From Coenobita brevimanus (taxonomy: Eukaryota > Arthropoda > Malacostraca > Decapoda > Coenobitidae): a stretch of DNA of 64,000 nt. The notes under the pieces were generated by a model. The model ran no database searches. It was not told the DNA's origin and was given only the letters and a program-made list of their open reading frames with translations. Each line of letters opens with the position of its first letter. Position 1 is the stretch's first letter. The DNA is taken from NCBI GenBank assembly GCA_032717465.1, contig CM064697.1:867501-931500 (forward strand), given 5' to 3'. A program made the position numbers and the translations under genes. Positions 53,583 to 64,000 of the stretch are shown here, piece after piece.

Positions 53583-54304
53583 GTAGCTCAGGCAGCATCA
53601 GCAAGTGTCCGAAATAATTACCCTCACGTGATGCAGGCGAGGTTCAACAATATCTGGAAGCGTACGAAAACAAATGGAAAATCGAGGAGTAGAGCAACTC
53701 GGTTATACCCTCTGACGCGGTATGTGTTGTGTGTATACTGGGGCTGCGGCTGTTTTTTTATCTATAGACTAAGACATCCGTCCCAAGTGTAGATTGCTGG
53801 TGGGTTATCGTGTATCCGGTGTATACGTTGCTAGGTGTGCGATACAAGGCGCGTTCGTCAGCTGTCAGGTAGAGAATTTTTTATATTCCTGGCAGTGGCA
53901 GTCTGTATATGCCGACATGCTAACAAAAAAATGATATTGCTGATGTTTTTAATAGCCGAATCTCGCCGACTTCTTCGTAAACATGTTTAAGGGGAAAATT
54001 ATGTACCATAGACGAACATTCCCGCACGACTATTTTGACGACCACCAAGACGGCAACACCATCTTCTGCACATGGCCTTCCCTCCCGATTCGGCGCATTG
54101 CCTCTCCTTGATTCTGCTCCTAATTTCGCTGTTTGTTTACGTTTTATAGTGCGATGGTGTACAGGCAAAGGAGGTAAGTCTTCTAGAACTTACAATGACG
54201 GCACATCACATTATCTTAAAAGATGAGGGTTTTTTGTAAGTCCTTCATCCCGAAAACATCATTTATATTTACTCTTCATCACCAGATCATTAGTTTAGGA
54301 CAGC
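53583..54304 (+). other. Unique sequence, no gene supported
   Basis: Short frames only. No repeat family seen. Confidence 0.35.
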
Positions 54305-54430
54305 AGCGTAGTAAAGAAGAGGTTAATGAAAGCTGTAATTCAACTGCCTTAGTACTAGGTATCCCCAAAACCGAATAAATTTCTCTAGTGGTGGCAAGAA
54401 CGAAATAGCAGACGTCATTATAGAGGAGTA
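54305..54430 (+). repeat. TTAACCCC foldback family, fragment
   Basis: Words gaggttaatgaaagctgta, aaaaccgaataaatttct and agacgtcattatag in family order. Confidence 0.5.
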
Positions 54431-54599
54431 ACATTAGTACAGTTCCTTCTACCATTTCGTCCTGTCATCTCCAGTTAGTGAAGTTTAAATTTCTATCCAT
54501 AAATAATAATAATAATAATAGTGGTATAATATTTGTGGAAGTTGTGAAGTGAGGAGTCAGGCTGATATTAAAGGTAATTGCAACAAGTGAGAGCCAGAT

Positions 54600-55250
54600 C
54601 ATAACACTCCACATTCCTTCCCCTCTTGGCTCTTACTGGCTCACTCACTGCTCACCCCCACACCATCACACCACCCTTACACTACTACACAACCTCACCA
54701 CTCACCCTCACATCATCTTCCCACATCCCCACACCACTACCACCACACCATCACAAAAACACTTCTACACAACCTCACCACTGACTTGCACGACCACACC
54801 ATTACACCACACTCCCACACCACCTCTCCGCTTACCCTCCCACACCTCACCAAGTACCACCACACCACTCACACCGGCACACCAAACCACAACAACACCT
54901 CACCTCACCACAGTCCCTAGTGTTCACCATTACCCTCGCACCTCCACCATTTACCCTCACACCTCCAGGCCACATACCCATTCACACTAGTGTACATCAC
55001 GCCACACACACACACACACACACAATCCATCTGGGTCTTACCGCTCACCCCTCACCTTACACCCTCTCTCTCTCTCTGCATCATCTCACTACACCTCACC
55101 ACTAACCGTCACACTCTATCAACAACACCCTTACTGTATCACACCACACCACACCACCTCACCTCACCCCTTGCTCACCACCCTTCACTGAATCACACAT
55201 TATCACTACATTATACCACACCACAACACACCACCTCGAAATGAGCGATC
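54600..55250 (+). repeat. CACCA-rich minisatellite
   Basis: Loose caccacaccatcacac words, with (CA)n at 55003-55024. Confidence 0.75.
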
Positions 55251-55499
55251 TTCATATCTGGCTTTCTTTTGCCCTTCTTAGAATGGACAACTTTACTGGC
55301 TTTTAACCCTTGGTTCTTCTTGAAAAAAAAAAAAAAATCACATAAATTCAGTGTTCACTTTCGGTTCTAAATCTTAAATAAGAGTGTCATAAGCCATAAT
55401 CTCTTTCCCCTACTAGACACTCCACCCACACCAGCAATATAGTAACCTCTTCACAAGTGACCTATTGTGCGCTGTTATCTTCTTAACACTGGTCGGTTT

Positions 55500-55630
55500 C
55501 TGTGCTTACTCGGTGAAGTTTAAAATACTCTTCGTTCATCCCGTGAATACCATATGTCACCCGTAAGCTGAAGAAAGTCACATGGTGGCAGAAAGAATAT
55601 TAAAGACGTTACCGAATGGAAGGGGTTAGT
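55500..55630 (+). repeat. TTAACCCC foldback family, fragment
   Basis: Words cccgtaagctgaagaaagtc, gtggcagaaagaatatt and gaatggaaggggtta. Confidence 0.5.
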
Positions 55631-56424
55631 CCAGCCCTGCAACCTATAGCCTCTGTGTACTTGGTGTTCACTCTCAGTATATCTTGCATCAGAAACTGCA
55701 GTCCCTACTTGCGTCACGGTCGTCCTTCCCACGCAGTTATTAATAAATCAAGCACTTAAAGAGGGACTCCGTCAAGGTGATTACATCGTCGCACCGTTTG
55801 ATATGAACACACGTATGGCAAGTAAATTCACACTAACTGCATATCGGGTAATAAAATACACAATAAGAAGTTAATACAATACACGTTCATAAATGAAAAT
55901 AGCCGAATAGCGTGAATTCCATAAAAGCTGAGACTAGCAGGCGTTTGTTCACATTTTTCTAACAACTGGAGCAAGGCAGTCACCTACCGTTGTCCTTGCC
56001 TCACGTCACAGAGCTCACTGAGTGGTTGCATCGTATCCTGCCTCCACCCGCACCGTCACTCCGTCCTACAAACGTTCGGCCGAGTTACGAAGTGGCATTT
56101 TCTCTCCTATTTATACAAATTAAGAATATGAATTTTATGACAAGTATCACGAACAACCTCTATGTTTGAAGGAAGGATATTGAATGGGAGAAACGTGACT
56201 GCATATTTTTTTCATCTTATTTCTGGCTATAGCGTACGGGTTTGGTACCAGTGTGGATACGTGATAGCTACCTGAACACCCCTCGTCGCTTTGTCCTCGT
56301 CCGTGCAGCTTGCTATGACAGGGTCGCGGCTGCTCGAATGTTCTGGTCAATTCCATCTGTACTATTCTCAGTTCACTTTAACTAGGCGTAAAATTACCAT
56401 CCCCCATTGTGAATGCAGAGCCAT
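55631..56424 (+). other. No feature seen
   Basis: Unique sequence with only short frames. Confidence 0.4.
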
Positions 56425-56575
56425 AGTAAGAGATTTACACTAGGATATGGTGCTAGTCATTAAAAAAATATATATGTATAAACATTGAAAGGGCGTAGAG
56501 CTGCACTATAATATTGTCTTTATCAGCCTTTGAGCTGTGGGAAATATACAACAAAGGAAAATCTTCGTCTGCGTA
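56425..56575 (+). repeat. Dispersed repeat D, copy 2
   Basis: Shows gatatggtgctagtcatta, gggcgtagagctgcac, atattgtctttatcagcc and tgagctgtgggaaatata, aligning with 48520-48655. Confidence 0.65.
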
Positions 56576-56999
56576 TAGTGAATTGTGGTCATGTAGACAA
56601 AATATCAGTACGTTTCTTAGCTCCCTTGTACTCATCCGCGTTACTTTATGAGCGGTGAAGTTGCTCGCTACATAAATACTACAATTGAGCGGAACATGGC
56701 AGTGCATACATTCTTGCCAGTTGCAGCTACACCCGTCATGCACACGTGATCTTGGTACGTTTCCCAGTTCTCATGCGCCCTGCCTGCCGTTTCCTGAGTA
56801 AGCCCCCACACCACCAGAGCACTGCGCGGGACTTTCGATTACTACAGACTTCAGAGAAATATTGCTGTATGTTTGTTCTTGCCAGTTCCGTCAATACTCG
56901 TCCTGTACGCGTGATCCCGGTGAGTTTCTTGGCATTTTACTTCTTGTCGGGTTTGTTACACTGAAAGCAGAATCGGACAAGGTTGTAGCTATTGCATAG

Positions 57000-57026
57000 G
57001 TTTAGGTTAGGTTAGGTTAGGTTAGA
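57000..57026 (+). repeat. (GGTTA)n short array
   Basis: Four to five GGTTA (TTAGG-type) units just before foldback copy 5. Confidence 0.85.
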
Positions 57027-57039
57027 ATAGTAAGCGGCT

Positions 57040-57205
57040 TTGGAGTTCTTAATACCTCTTTCTTTGTGATTTAGTCTGAATATTGCGCCTCAGTATCCTC
57101 ATAATGTTAGTGATGCAGATTGTCGGTATCAGTAACACACAGAAGGTTGTTAATGTGTAATATGCAAAATAAAGTAGCTGGAGAGGAGGTGCTACGATGC
57201 CTCCT
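57040..57205. mobile_element. Palindromic foldback element, copy 5
   Basis: The left arm gttcttaatacctctttctt and tgtgatttag pairs with right arm reversed gcatcgtagcacctcctc and tccagctac. The middle gcgcctcagtatcctca mirrors the right-hand words of other copies. Confidence 0.7.
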
Positions 57206-57454
57206 AAATTACTTAAAATACGGCCAATAATCTGACTCATTTTGCCTGATTGTGTAGGTCAGTATAAAGACGGGAAAACCTAGTTTCACCAGGACACGTT
57301 ATGGTTACAGTGTCAGCGCCAGACAACTTAGACAACAATGAACAAAGGGAAGGCCCAGAACTTGAACCAGTCATATGATGTTCTGTTTATAATCCAGATA
57401 ATCTAGTTTATAATCTGTCAGTGTAAGAATATGGGGCGTTTTCTGAGTGGCATA

Positions 57455-57609
57455 CAAGGCTTCAGAGCACAACTTCCTTCGCAGTTTATGTTGTTTATCA
57501 CGCCTTAGCATTCTCTTGCATGTTATTGTTATCGTTTCAAATCAACATGCGAGAGGATACTGAGGTGGAATATGCCGAACAAACCACAAAGGGACAGGTT
57601 AGGAAATAT
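57455..57609. mobile_element. Palindromic foldback element, copy 6
   Basis: The left arm caaggcttcagagcacaact and tccttcgcagttta pairs with right arm reversed atttcctaacctgtccct and ttgtggttt. It retains tctcttgcatgttattgtta in the middle, a block also seen in copy 1. Confidence 0.7.
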
Positions 57610-58312
57610 CGTAATCAGCGTCTTGTTGTCTGTACTCGTCGCTAGAGCTCCTCAGGGATTGTTTAATTTTTAGGTACTTTTTTTTTTTGTCAACTTGTGT
57701 GTAAATGAATGTGATCAATTCATTATAGTTACAGCAGCAGCTTTTGTTTAATACCCTTTCCCGGAACGAAAAACCAGACTGTATTTCCTGTAGCCGAGTC
57801 GCAAGAGCACCGTATGAGACTTTTAAGCGTGAGAATGGAATAAATCTTTAGGGTTTTAATGCATTTTAGTTACAGAGGCAGTTTTAATCATGTACCAGAG
57901 CCAAAGACCAAGGTGTTTTTTTTTTTTTTTTTTTCCTAGGGCCACGTGATTACTCCTGTCGATAGCATATAAATTCATTTTTGTAACAACAGCAGCTTGT
58001 ATGATACACCAAGAAAAAATAAAGGGACTTTTGTAGCGCTGCATGAAGTTGACGGGAATTATCCATGTTCTTATTAGACAAGGGTCAGAGGGGCGAGAGG
58101 GCAAGTGAAAAAGAGCAGTAATGGGAATGACAGTTATTGAACCTTTCTTATCGTCGCACTTATGGTCAATTGCCACGTACTCGTAAGTGAATTTGGCATG
58201 AGATTAAAGATATTCATGCCTGTCAAACAGTTTTGATGGCCGATGGTAAGTGTAGTTCTAGTGATTTTATCGATACTTTGGTGATACTCTAGAAGTTTCA
58301 GGGCACTCGCAA

Positions 58313-58313
<1 letters not shown>
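57610..58313 (+). other. No gene seen; duplicated short blocks
   Basis: T-runs at 57680 and 57916. The words gtaacaacagcagctt and gttacagcagcagctttt (57727 and 57985), with ataaattcat nearby, hint at an old duplication. Confidence 0.3.

Positions 58314-58349
<36 letters not shown>
58314..58349 (+). repeat. (TG)n microsatellite
   Basis: About 17 TG units. Confidence 0.97.
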
Positions 58350-58350
<1 letters not shown>

Positions 58351-58807
58351 AACGATATTCCATCATCTTTTGAGAGCAAATTTAGCAACAGTTGTGATGT
58401 TTATTTTCCTGCTGCCTTGTTGTTATTTCTTCTTGGTGTCGTTCGTATAAAAATCCTCCCGCTCCCTCCCTGAAAAGAGCATGGTGGAAAGCAGGAAAAG
58501 TGCAGCTTTCATCCTACAGTTCACTGGGTTCAAGATAAGTCTAGGGCTACAACAACGCCGCTGGAAACCACGTAAATGACCTCTTCTCTGGCGTATCCGT
58601 TTCAGACGGAAGAAACGTTTCTCAAGAGCGTTATGGTGTCTGCGTGTATTTTTTTATTATAATAGATGGTAGATGGGGACGTTCACCATCCACTCGCTCG
58701 ATGTAGTGCTGCTCTCGGGTGCCTGCCCTTTCCTCTCTTCCTTCCTTCTCTCTATTCCTCCTGATCTGTCTTTCTTTCCTTCAATATTTCCTCTTCCTTC
58801 TGTCTAC

Positions 58808-59121
58808 GGGTGACCCTACACTGAGTGACAAGCCAAATGTTTTCCAGTACACCAGGAAACCATTTACTACTCTGGGCGGTAACCATATAACCAAATTATG
58901 GCGCCTGGTGGTTAAGTGGGTAATTAAGGCGCTCCAATCGGATTGAGCCTTGGCAAGTTTATATCCAAGGGGTGGTTGGGGTTTGTTGCTCACGTAATGC
59001 CACTCAGGGATGAGTTGAGACTGGTCACTCAGATGTCAGGACCAACTTGCTTAGCCCCGGGCTCCAACGCATTTCATGGGGCAACACAGGATTAGATGAT
59101 GATGATGATGATGATGATGAT
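58808..59121 (+). mobile_element. tRNA-derived SINE, best copy
   Basis: In order: ctacactgagtgacaagcc, ggtaaccatataaccaa, atggcgcctgg, an exact A box TGGTTAAGTGG at 58909-58919, aaggcgctccaatcgg, tttatatccaaggggtggtt, actcagggatgag and ccccgggctccaacgc. It ends in gattagatgatgatg with a (GAT)n tail at 59095-59121. The B box is decayed. Three related copies lie at 2.35, 3.28 and 5.08 kb. Confidence 0.8.
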
Positions 59122-59214
59122 AAAATATATTTTAAAATGAAAAAGTAAAACATTGTAAAATAAACATCAGTAATGTAATCAGTTTGAAAACATATGCGTT
59201 GTAAATACTCATAT

Positions 59215-60305
59215 GCTTCCGTCCACCTATGGTGGAGGAGGCAGTAAGTGATAAGTCTGTCCGTCCGTGCATTCTTGGGTGCATGCGTCCTTAACTCTTT
59301 TCTGGGCACGAAATCTACTGAACCTATTGACAGATTTCCACCATGTTTTTGCCAGTGATGCAGTAGGAGATGATGAACTGAGTAGGTCAGCTAGGTCAAG
59401 GGTCAAAGGTCAAAGTAGTATGGGGTCGACTTAGTTTATCCTTGTGGGCATGATATCTCTGAACCCATTGACGGATTTCGACCAAACTTTTGTCAGTGAT
59501 ACAGTATGAAGGGACGATGATCTGTAGGTCAGCAAAGTCACGGGGTCAAAGGTCAAGGTCATAATCCATCGACAGATTTCCACCAAACTTTCGTCAGTGT
59601 TGCAGTATGGAGGTGATGAACTGATTAGGTCAGCTAGGTCAACGAGTCAAAACAAGGTCATATTGGGTCGACATTGTTTATCTTTGTGGGCATGCGTCCG
59701 TAACACAATTGTGGGCACGATAGCTGAACCTCTCGACGGATTTCGACCAAGCTTTTGTCCAATATGAAGGGGTGATGAACTGATTAGGTCAGCAAAGTCA
59801 AGGGGTCAAAGGTCAAGGTCATATGGAGTCGACTTAGTTTATCCGCGTGGATGCGATATCTCCTGGACTCAACGGATTTCGACCAAATATTTTTCAGTGA
59901 TATAAAGGGACAATGAACTGATTAAGTCAGCAAGGTCAAGGAGTCAAAGATCAAGGTTATATGGGTGTGGGCGCTATATCTCCTGAACCCCTTAATGGAT
60001 TTCAGCCAAACTTTAGTCAGTGATACAGTATGAAGGGGCGATGAACTGATTAGGTCAGCAAGGTCAGTGGTCAAAGGTCAAGGCCATCGGGTGTGGGCGC
60101 AATGTATCCTGAACCCATCGACGGTTTTCGAAGTCAGTGATACAGTATGAAAGGCCAAGAGTCAAAGGTCAGGGTCATATGGGGTCGACTTACTTTATTT
60201 CTAGCCTCATTTCAACCCACAATGAACCCTGTCATGGTGGTTGCATGACGAGTCCGTATGGAAAGCTTGGCGAAGGCATAGTGAGTGACGCTTTGCGTCG
60301 GCGTT
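59215..60305 (+). mobile_element. Tandem-unit element with AGGTCAAAGGTCA motifs
   Basis: It opens cgtccacctatggtggagga and (GTCC)n, then about seven units of 105-160 bases. Each unit carries ctgaaccca-like, gacggatttcgaccaaactt, cagtgatacagtatgaagg, gatgaactgattaggtcagc and gggtcaaaggtcaaggtcat blocks. It closes near agcttggcgaaggcatagtg. The architecture matches the other CCTCCGCC-type elements. No ORF. Confidence 0.8.
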
Positions 60306-60960
60306 TCCTTATCATATACGTTGATACTTTACGGATTTATATGCCGTAAAGTGGCAACACTGCACAGGCATTTAAACACAGGCAACCAAACACATGTGGC
60401 GGTATGCAAGGCTTCAGCTGCATAGTTCAGCACGGTTGCAGTAGTTTCCAGTTAGAGTTATTACCTACAGATCATGTAGTCAAGTCTCAGAATTGTGGAC
60501 CCACGTAACTAAGTGTTCATCTGATGTGGCCGCAGGCATGCGATGCTCGCCTAAAAATCAAGTAGCTCAAGCAACTTCTCCCTACCTTGAAACTTCTTAT
60601 AACCCGACGACGATATTCATTAATATCTGCTTATCGAAATGCAGTTTAGTAGCTACATTATAGGGGAGACTTCATGTACTGATAAAGTAAATGGAGGCTG
60701 TGATATCCATTTCAACTAACCGAAGCTAAGTGAAATCGTCAGATGGAAAAAGTGAAGTATATAAACGTCCTCGTGCAGATAGGGTAATCACCATCATCGT
60801 CCACGTGGAGCATAGGTAGTTTACAAGTGCGAAGAAAAGGACTTATTGGTGAAAATCTGTCCATGTTTGCGGTAGGCTGCTCTTCTGACGTGTCCATTAG
60901 GGTTCCCGCTTCATACCTGCCTTGACGTCATAGATGGCTACGTTCCGTCAGACAGTTGTC
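60306..60960 (+). other. Mostly unassigned, with a TTAACCCC fragment
   Basis: A weak family piece (accgaagctaagtgaaatcg, then agatggaaaaagtg) lies at about 60718-60790. Otherwise unique sequence without a gene. Confidence 0.35.
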
Positions 60961-60979
60961 AAAATGAATTAGTCATATC

Positions 60980-61610
60980 TCACACCCACCTATCTCCCGT
61001 CATACCCACCTGTCCATCTCTCACCCATCTATCCACCTCACAGTTACACTCACCTACCATCCACACCTATGTTTTCTCGCCCATCAACCCTGCTTATATC
61101 CTCCTCCTCACCCTACATCCACCTGCTCACCCCACACTCACCTATTCCTTACACCCACTTTTTTCCCACCCACCTACTTTTTACACCCGCTTTTTCTCTT
61201 CGCCCACCTACTCCTTTACACTCACTTTTTCTCCCTGGCCACCTACCCCCTAACAGTCACATCCTCCCACGCACCTGCTTACTCCACACCCACTCACCTC
61301 ACGCCCTCCTGCCTACCCAACACCCACTGACTCACCCCACTCCCACCCACGTACCCCAATCCCACCTACTCACCCAACTCCAACTAACTCGCCCCACACC
61401 CACCTACTCATCCTACACCCACCTGCACACCTAGGACTACTACATGTTACACCGTCTGCCCATCCTTTACACCCACTTTTTCTCCTCACCCACCTTCTCC
61501 ATTACACCCACTTTTTCTCCAAGCCCACTTGCTCCCTTACACTTACTTTTTGTCCTCCCCCACCCAACCCCTTACACCCACTTTTTTCCTCACACCCACC
61601 CACCTGTCTG
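60980..61610 (+). repeat. Minisatellite of about 36 bp (ACACCCACTTTTTCTCC words)
   Basis: ttacacccactttttctcc with cacccacctactcc recurs from 61150 to 61230 and 61460 to 61590 with spacing of about 36 bases. A looser cacccacctac region lies before and between. Confidence 0.8.
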
Positions 61611-61688
61611 ATACTGACATAGCTGCTTGACGCCAACGTATGCATCAGCTGGGGCTGGTGGAGAGGTGGAATTCGGATGACTGTGTGG

Positions 61689-61690
<2 letters not shown>

Positions 61691-61769
<79 letters not shown>

Positions 61770-61772
61770 ACA
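61691..61772 (+). repeat. (CT)n(CA)n compound microsatellite
   Basis: 27 CT units running directly into 13 CA units. Confidence 0.97.
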
Positions 61773-61949
61773 AATGTATATTTTTTTGGCACGTTTTGTT
61801 TCTTGTTGCGTTATTCTTCTCGTTTTTGGTAAGAATTCTCATTTCACCATTTTCTTGCTTTTTTGTGTTCCGTTTTTTGTGAGGCACGTTATGTATGGCA
61901 TGCATTTTGTCTTCATCTGTGATATATTCATATTGTATGCTCGTTGTAT

Positions 61950-62095
61950 TAGCTTGTTGGCCATTTTATTCAGCCTTGGAGAGATTTTTCAAACAGGGGA
62001 GGTTAGATATAGCCTTTATTTACCTCTTCATCACCAAAGCTGTGCCCCAAGTTGAATAGGATCGTCCGCAAGTAACAAGAATCAATGAAGATGTG
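61950..62095. repeat. TTAACCCC foldback family, good copy
   Basis: Left words ggccattttattcagccttg and gagagatttttcaaac, centre aggggaggttagatatagcc, right words ccaagttgaataggatcgtc and cgcaagtaacaagaat. The flanks are inverted relative to the centre. Confidence 0.65.
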
Positions 62096-62185
62096 CAGTT
62101 TGTTCCTGTACATTCAGAGAGACATGGAAACTGCATACCTAGTCCTGCGATATGCATGCCGATTTGAAAGAATTACAAAACAGTA

Positions 62186-62222
62186 GCAGCAGCAGTAGTA
62201 GTAGTAGTAGCAGTAGTAGTAG
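62186..62222 (+). repeat. (CAG/TAG)n triplet array
   Basis: About 12 units mixing cag and tag. Confidence 0.93.
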
Positions 62223-62264
62223 AAGTTAGCGGACGGGAGCCCGTTCTATAATATGCACCAAGAT

Positions 62265-62730
62265 ATCAAAGCGATACCCCCCCTTCTTCCCCTGTTTCAT
62301 TTCCATCACAAGTGTTGGAGGATGGCCGACTCCCTAAAAATAATGGTGAAATATTTTATGTAGCGGAGACGTTATTAAGAAATTAGACAAAATGACCTGA
62401 GAAGTCTCGTTGAAATCTATGTGCTCATTTTCCTTTATTTCTGATCTATTTTTTGGGGGGAGAGGGAAGGGGGAGAGGAGCTGACCCATCCCCACAGGAG
62501 TCATTGGGGGTCGCGCTCCCCAGTTATCTTACTACGGGTGCATGTCCATTGTGCGACACGTATTAAGACAACAGAGCTATATCCGCCCTCCTTTCATTAT
62601 TTCTGAGATCTTTAAAATTGGTGACCCCCCTAAGAATAATAACGGAAATTGTGTTAGTGGAAGTCCTTTGGAGTAACCAGACGAACTCACCTGGAAGTTT
62701 CATTTAGATTCATCAAATAGCCTAGGAGGA
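62265..62730 (+). repeat. Diverged direct repeat, two units of about 300 bases
   Basis: The blocks gactccctaaaaataatggt with gaaatattttatgtagcgga (62330-62365) return as gaccccctaagaataata with ggaaattgtgttagtgga (62622-62665). Upstream cccttctt/ccctccttt and downstream gaagtctcgttgaaa/ggaagtttcatttaga words also correspond. Confidence 0.5.
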
Positions 62731-62732
62731 GT

Positions 62733-62734
<2 letters not shown>

Positions 62735-62809
<75 letters not shown>
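62735..62809 (+). repeat. (CA)n microsatellite
   Basis: 37 uninterrupted CA units, the longest CA run in the window. Confidence 0.97.
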
Positions 62810-62812
<3 letters not shown>

Positions 62813-63016
62813 GGAGGCTGAATCTCGTGCTGTGGTATAGGGCGAGGTGCCGAAAATGATACATCTTGCTTCGCAGGACTGATAAAACATATCAAGGGGC
62901 TGAAGAGCTTACTAATATTTCCTACGTTGTGAGACTCCGGGTAGCTATGTGAATGCCGTGCATGCTAACTCTTTTCTTCGGCCATCTTCACTAAAGGTCA
63001 TATCCTAGATAGCCCT

Positions 63017-63200
63017 GGTGATTTCTTAATACCGCTTGCTTATCGATTTATCCTGCACATAGCACTTGCATGTATTAGTGTATGTTATTGATGTAAACCA
63101 TGTCGATAATAAGGAAATGAAAATATCATACAAGTTAATGTTAAGGTGTAGCCCAATATTCAAAGTAAATAGTTAAGGAAGAGGTATTACGAAGCCTTGC
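63017..63200. mobile_element. Palindromic foldback element, copy 7
   Basis: The left arm gatttcttaataccgcttgc and ttatcgatttatcc pairs with right arm reversed caaggcttcgtaatacctct and tccttaactattt. Centre words cttgcatgtattagtgtatg match the family centre. Confidence 0.75.
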
Positions 63201-63780
63201 ATTCCGTGCTGAGTGCATTATTCGTCCCTCCCACATCATACACCACGATCCCAACCCTTCCCCATCTCCCCTCACTCCTCTCCACATTTTTGTACTTAAA
63301 CCTTCCCACCGCCAGAACCTCCCCTCATACAACATCCATACCACAGGGTCTTTACGGTCCCGTCCAGACTTCCGACCATCGTCTTAGCTCATCCCACGCA
63401 CTCCCTTCTGGCCACCACATCAATTAATTGCTTCCCTCAGCTTTGACCTATACCTTTCTACCCTACTCACAGCACTCATATCGACAGCGTGTACTCCTCC
63501 TCAGGACCACTACCCATCACTGTCACATTTATCCTACCCACTCCGGTCTGTTTACCTTACCTAGCCAACTTTTTCTCTGAAATGGCGACAAACAGGGCCT
63601 GCCATAATAGTGACTGATGTGATTATCCATATACTGTAACTTTCTCGACTATCATGTGGTTTATAAGGCCCTTATTCAGAGTTTGTGCTGAGCCATGAGT
63701 GACCCACCATACACCACCATCCCAACTCATCCCATCCACTCGTGTCTGCCCGCACCACCCCCTCCTGATAGATGAATTCA
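63201..63780 (+). other. No gene supported
   Basis: C-rich unique sequence with loose cacgatcccaacccttcccc and caccatcccaactcatccca copies about 470 bases apart. Confidence 0.35.
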
Positions 63781-63784
63781 TGTC

Positions 63785-64000
63785 TGAAAAGCCATTGCAG
63801 CGATAGGGCTGATTTTTGACACGTCATCATAGTCATGACCTGAAGCGATATTTATTGACCTGAATCGTTCTGATAAACTTACAGGAACCTGAAAGGGTGT
63901 GACTGCCCCGAACCTTCATATCTTCAGAACCCTTTACGGAACTGTTTTTTGACACAAGCCATCACAGACTTGAGCTGAAGGAATCTGTTAGTAACGTAAA
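63785..64000 (-). repeat. AGGTC-rich array, minus orientation, cut by the window end
   Basis: Words gacctgaagcgatatttatt, gacctgaatcgttctgata and aggaacctgaaaggg. The lead-in cagcgatagggctgattttt, gacacgtcat matches 45085-45115. Confidence 0.65.

Overview
The window reads as genomic DNA of an invertebrate animal, most likely a crustacean such as a decapod. That placement is an inference. It rests on spliced genes with GT-AG introns, on a very high load of CA, GA, TAG and GATA microsatellites, on TTAGG-like G-rich repeats, and on decayed non-LTR retrotransposon and tRNA-SINE copies. Nothing prokaryotic is visible.

Two genes are supported. At 57-7229 (+) are the last five coding exons of a katanin p60 A-like 2 (KATNAL2) gene, a microtubule-severing AAA ATPase. 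All phases close and the stop codon is at 7227-7229. Converging on it, at 16069-17469 (-), is one long 466-codon exon of an uncharacterised protein with a proline-rich C-terminus, followed by a probable AT-rich 3' UTR down to about 15.0 kb. Upstream exons of that gene were not found. A CTCF-like site and a promoter-like unique stretch lie at 52.1-52.6 kb. A small ORF on each strand at 53.1-53.6 kb is of unknown status.

The other roughly 60 kb is repeat landscape. Mobile-element classes seen: (1) a tRNA-derived SINE with a TGGA/GAT tail (2.35, 3.28, 5.08, 58.8 kb); (2) at least seven copies of a 155-185 bp palindromic foldback element (21.7, 27.2, 35.6, 44.8, 57.0, 57.5, 63.0 kb); (3) a dispersed foldback family recognised by TTAACCCCTTCA and GAATAAAATCGTCTGG, with about 20 recognisable pieces; (4) single foldbacks at 248-513 and 13200-13481; (5) a MITE-like element with 40-bp inverted termini (31075-31487) nested inside another repeat; (6) a MITE-like element with arms of about 100 bp (37046-37577); (7) elements bounded by CCTCCGCC/GGCGGAGG-type ends with internal tandem units, several carrying AGGTCAAAGGTCA-like motifs (6.3, 25.4, 25.8, 31.0, 46.0, 59.2 kb); (8) two decayed reverse transcriptase fragments (22.3 kb +, 43.4 kb -).

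Tandem arrays include a strict 41-bp repeat (11.1 kb), a 27-bp TTAGG-containing repeat (14.3 kb), a 31-bp repeat (33.8 kb), a 16-bp repeat (34.8 kb), a 29-bp repeat (49.7 kb), and AGGTC-rich arrays (18.6, 39.4, 45.1, 63.8 kb). Several kilobase-scale polypurine or polypyrimidine tracts (8.9-10.0, 40.6-42.9, 45.4-47.6, 49.2-51.1 kb) produce long open frames that are not genes. The most novel-looking content is the set of foldback and nested non-autonomous elements and the uncharacterised proline-rich gene.
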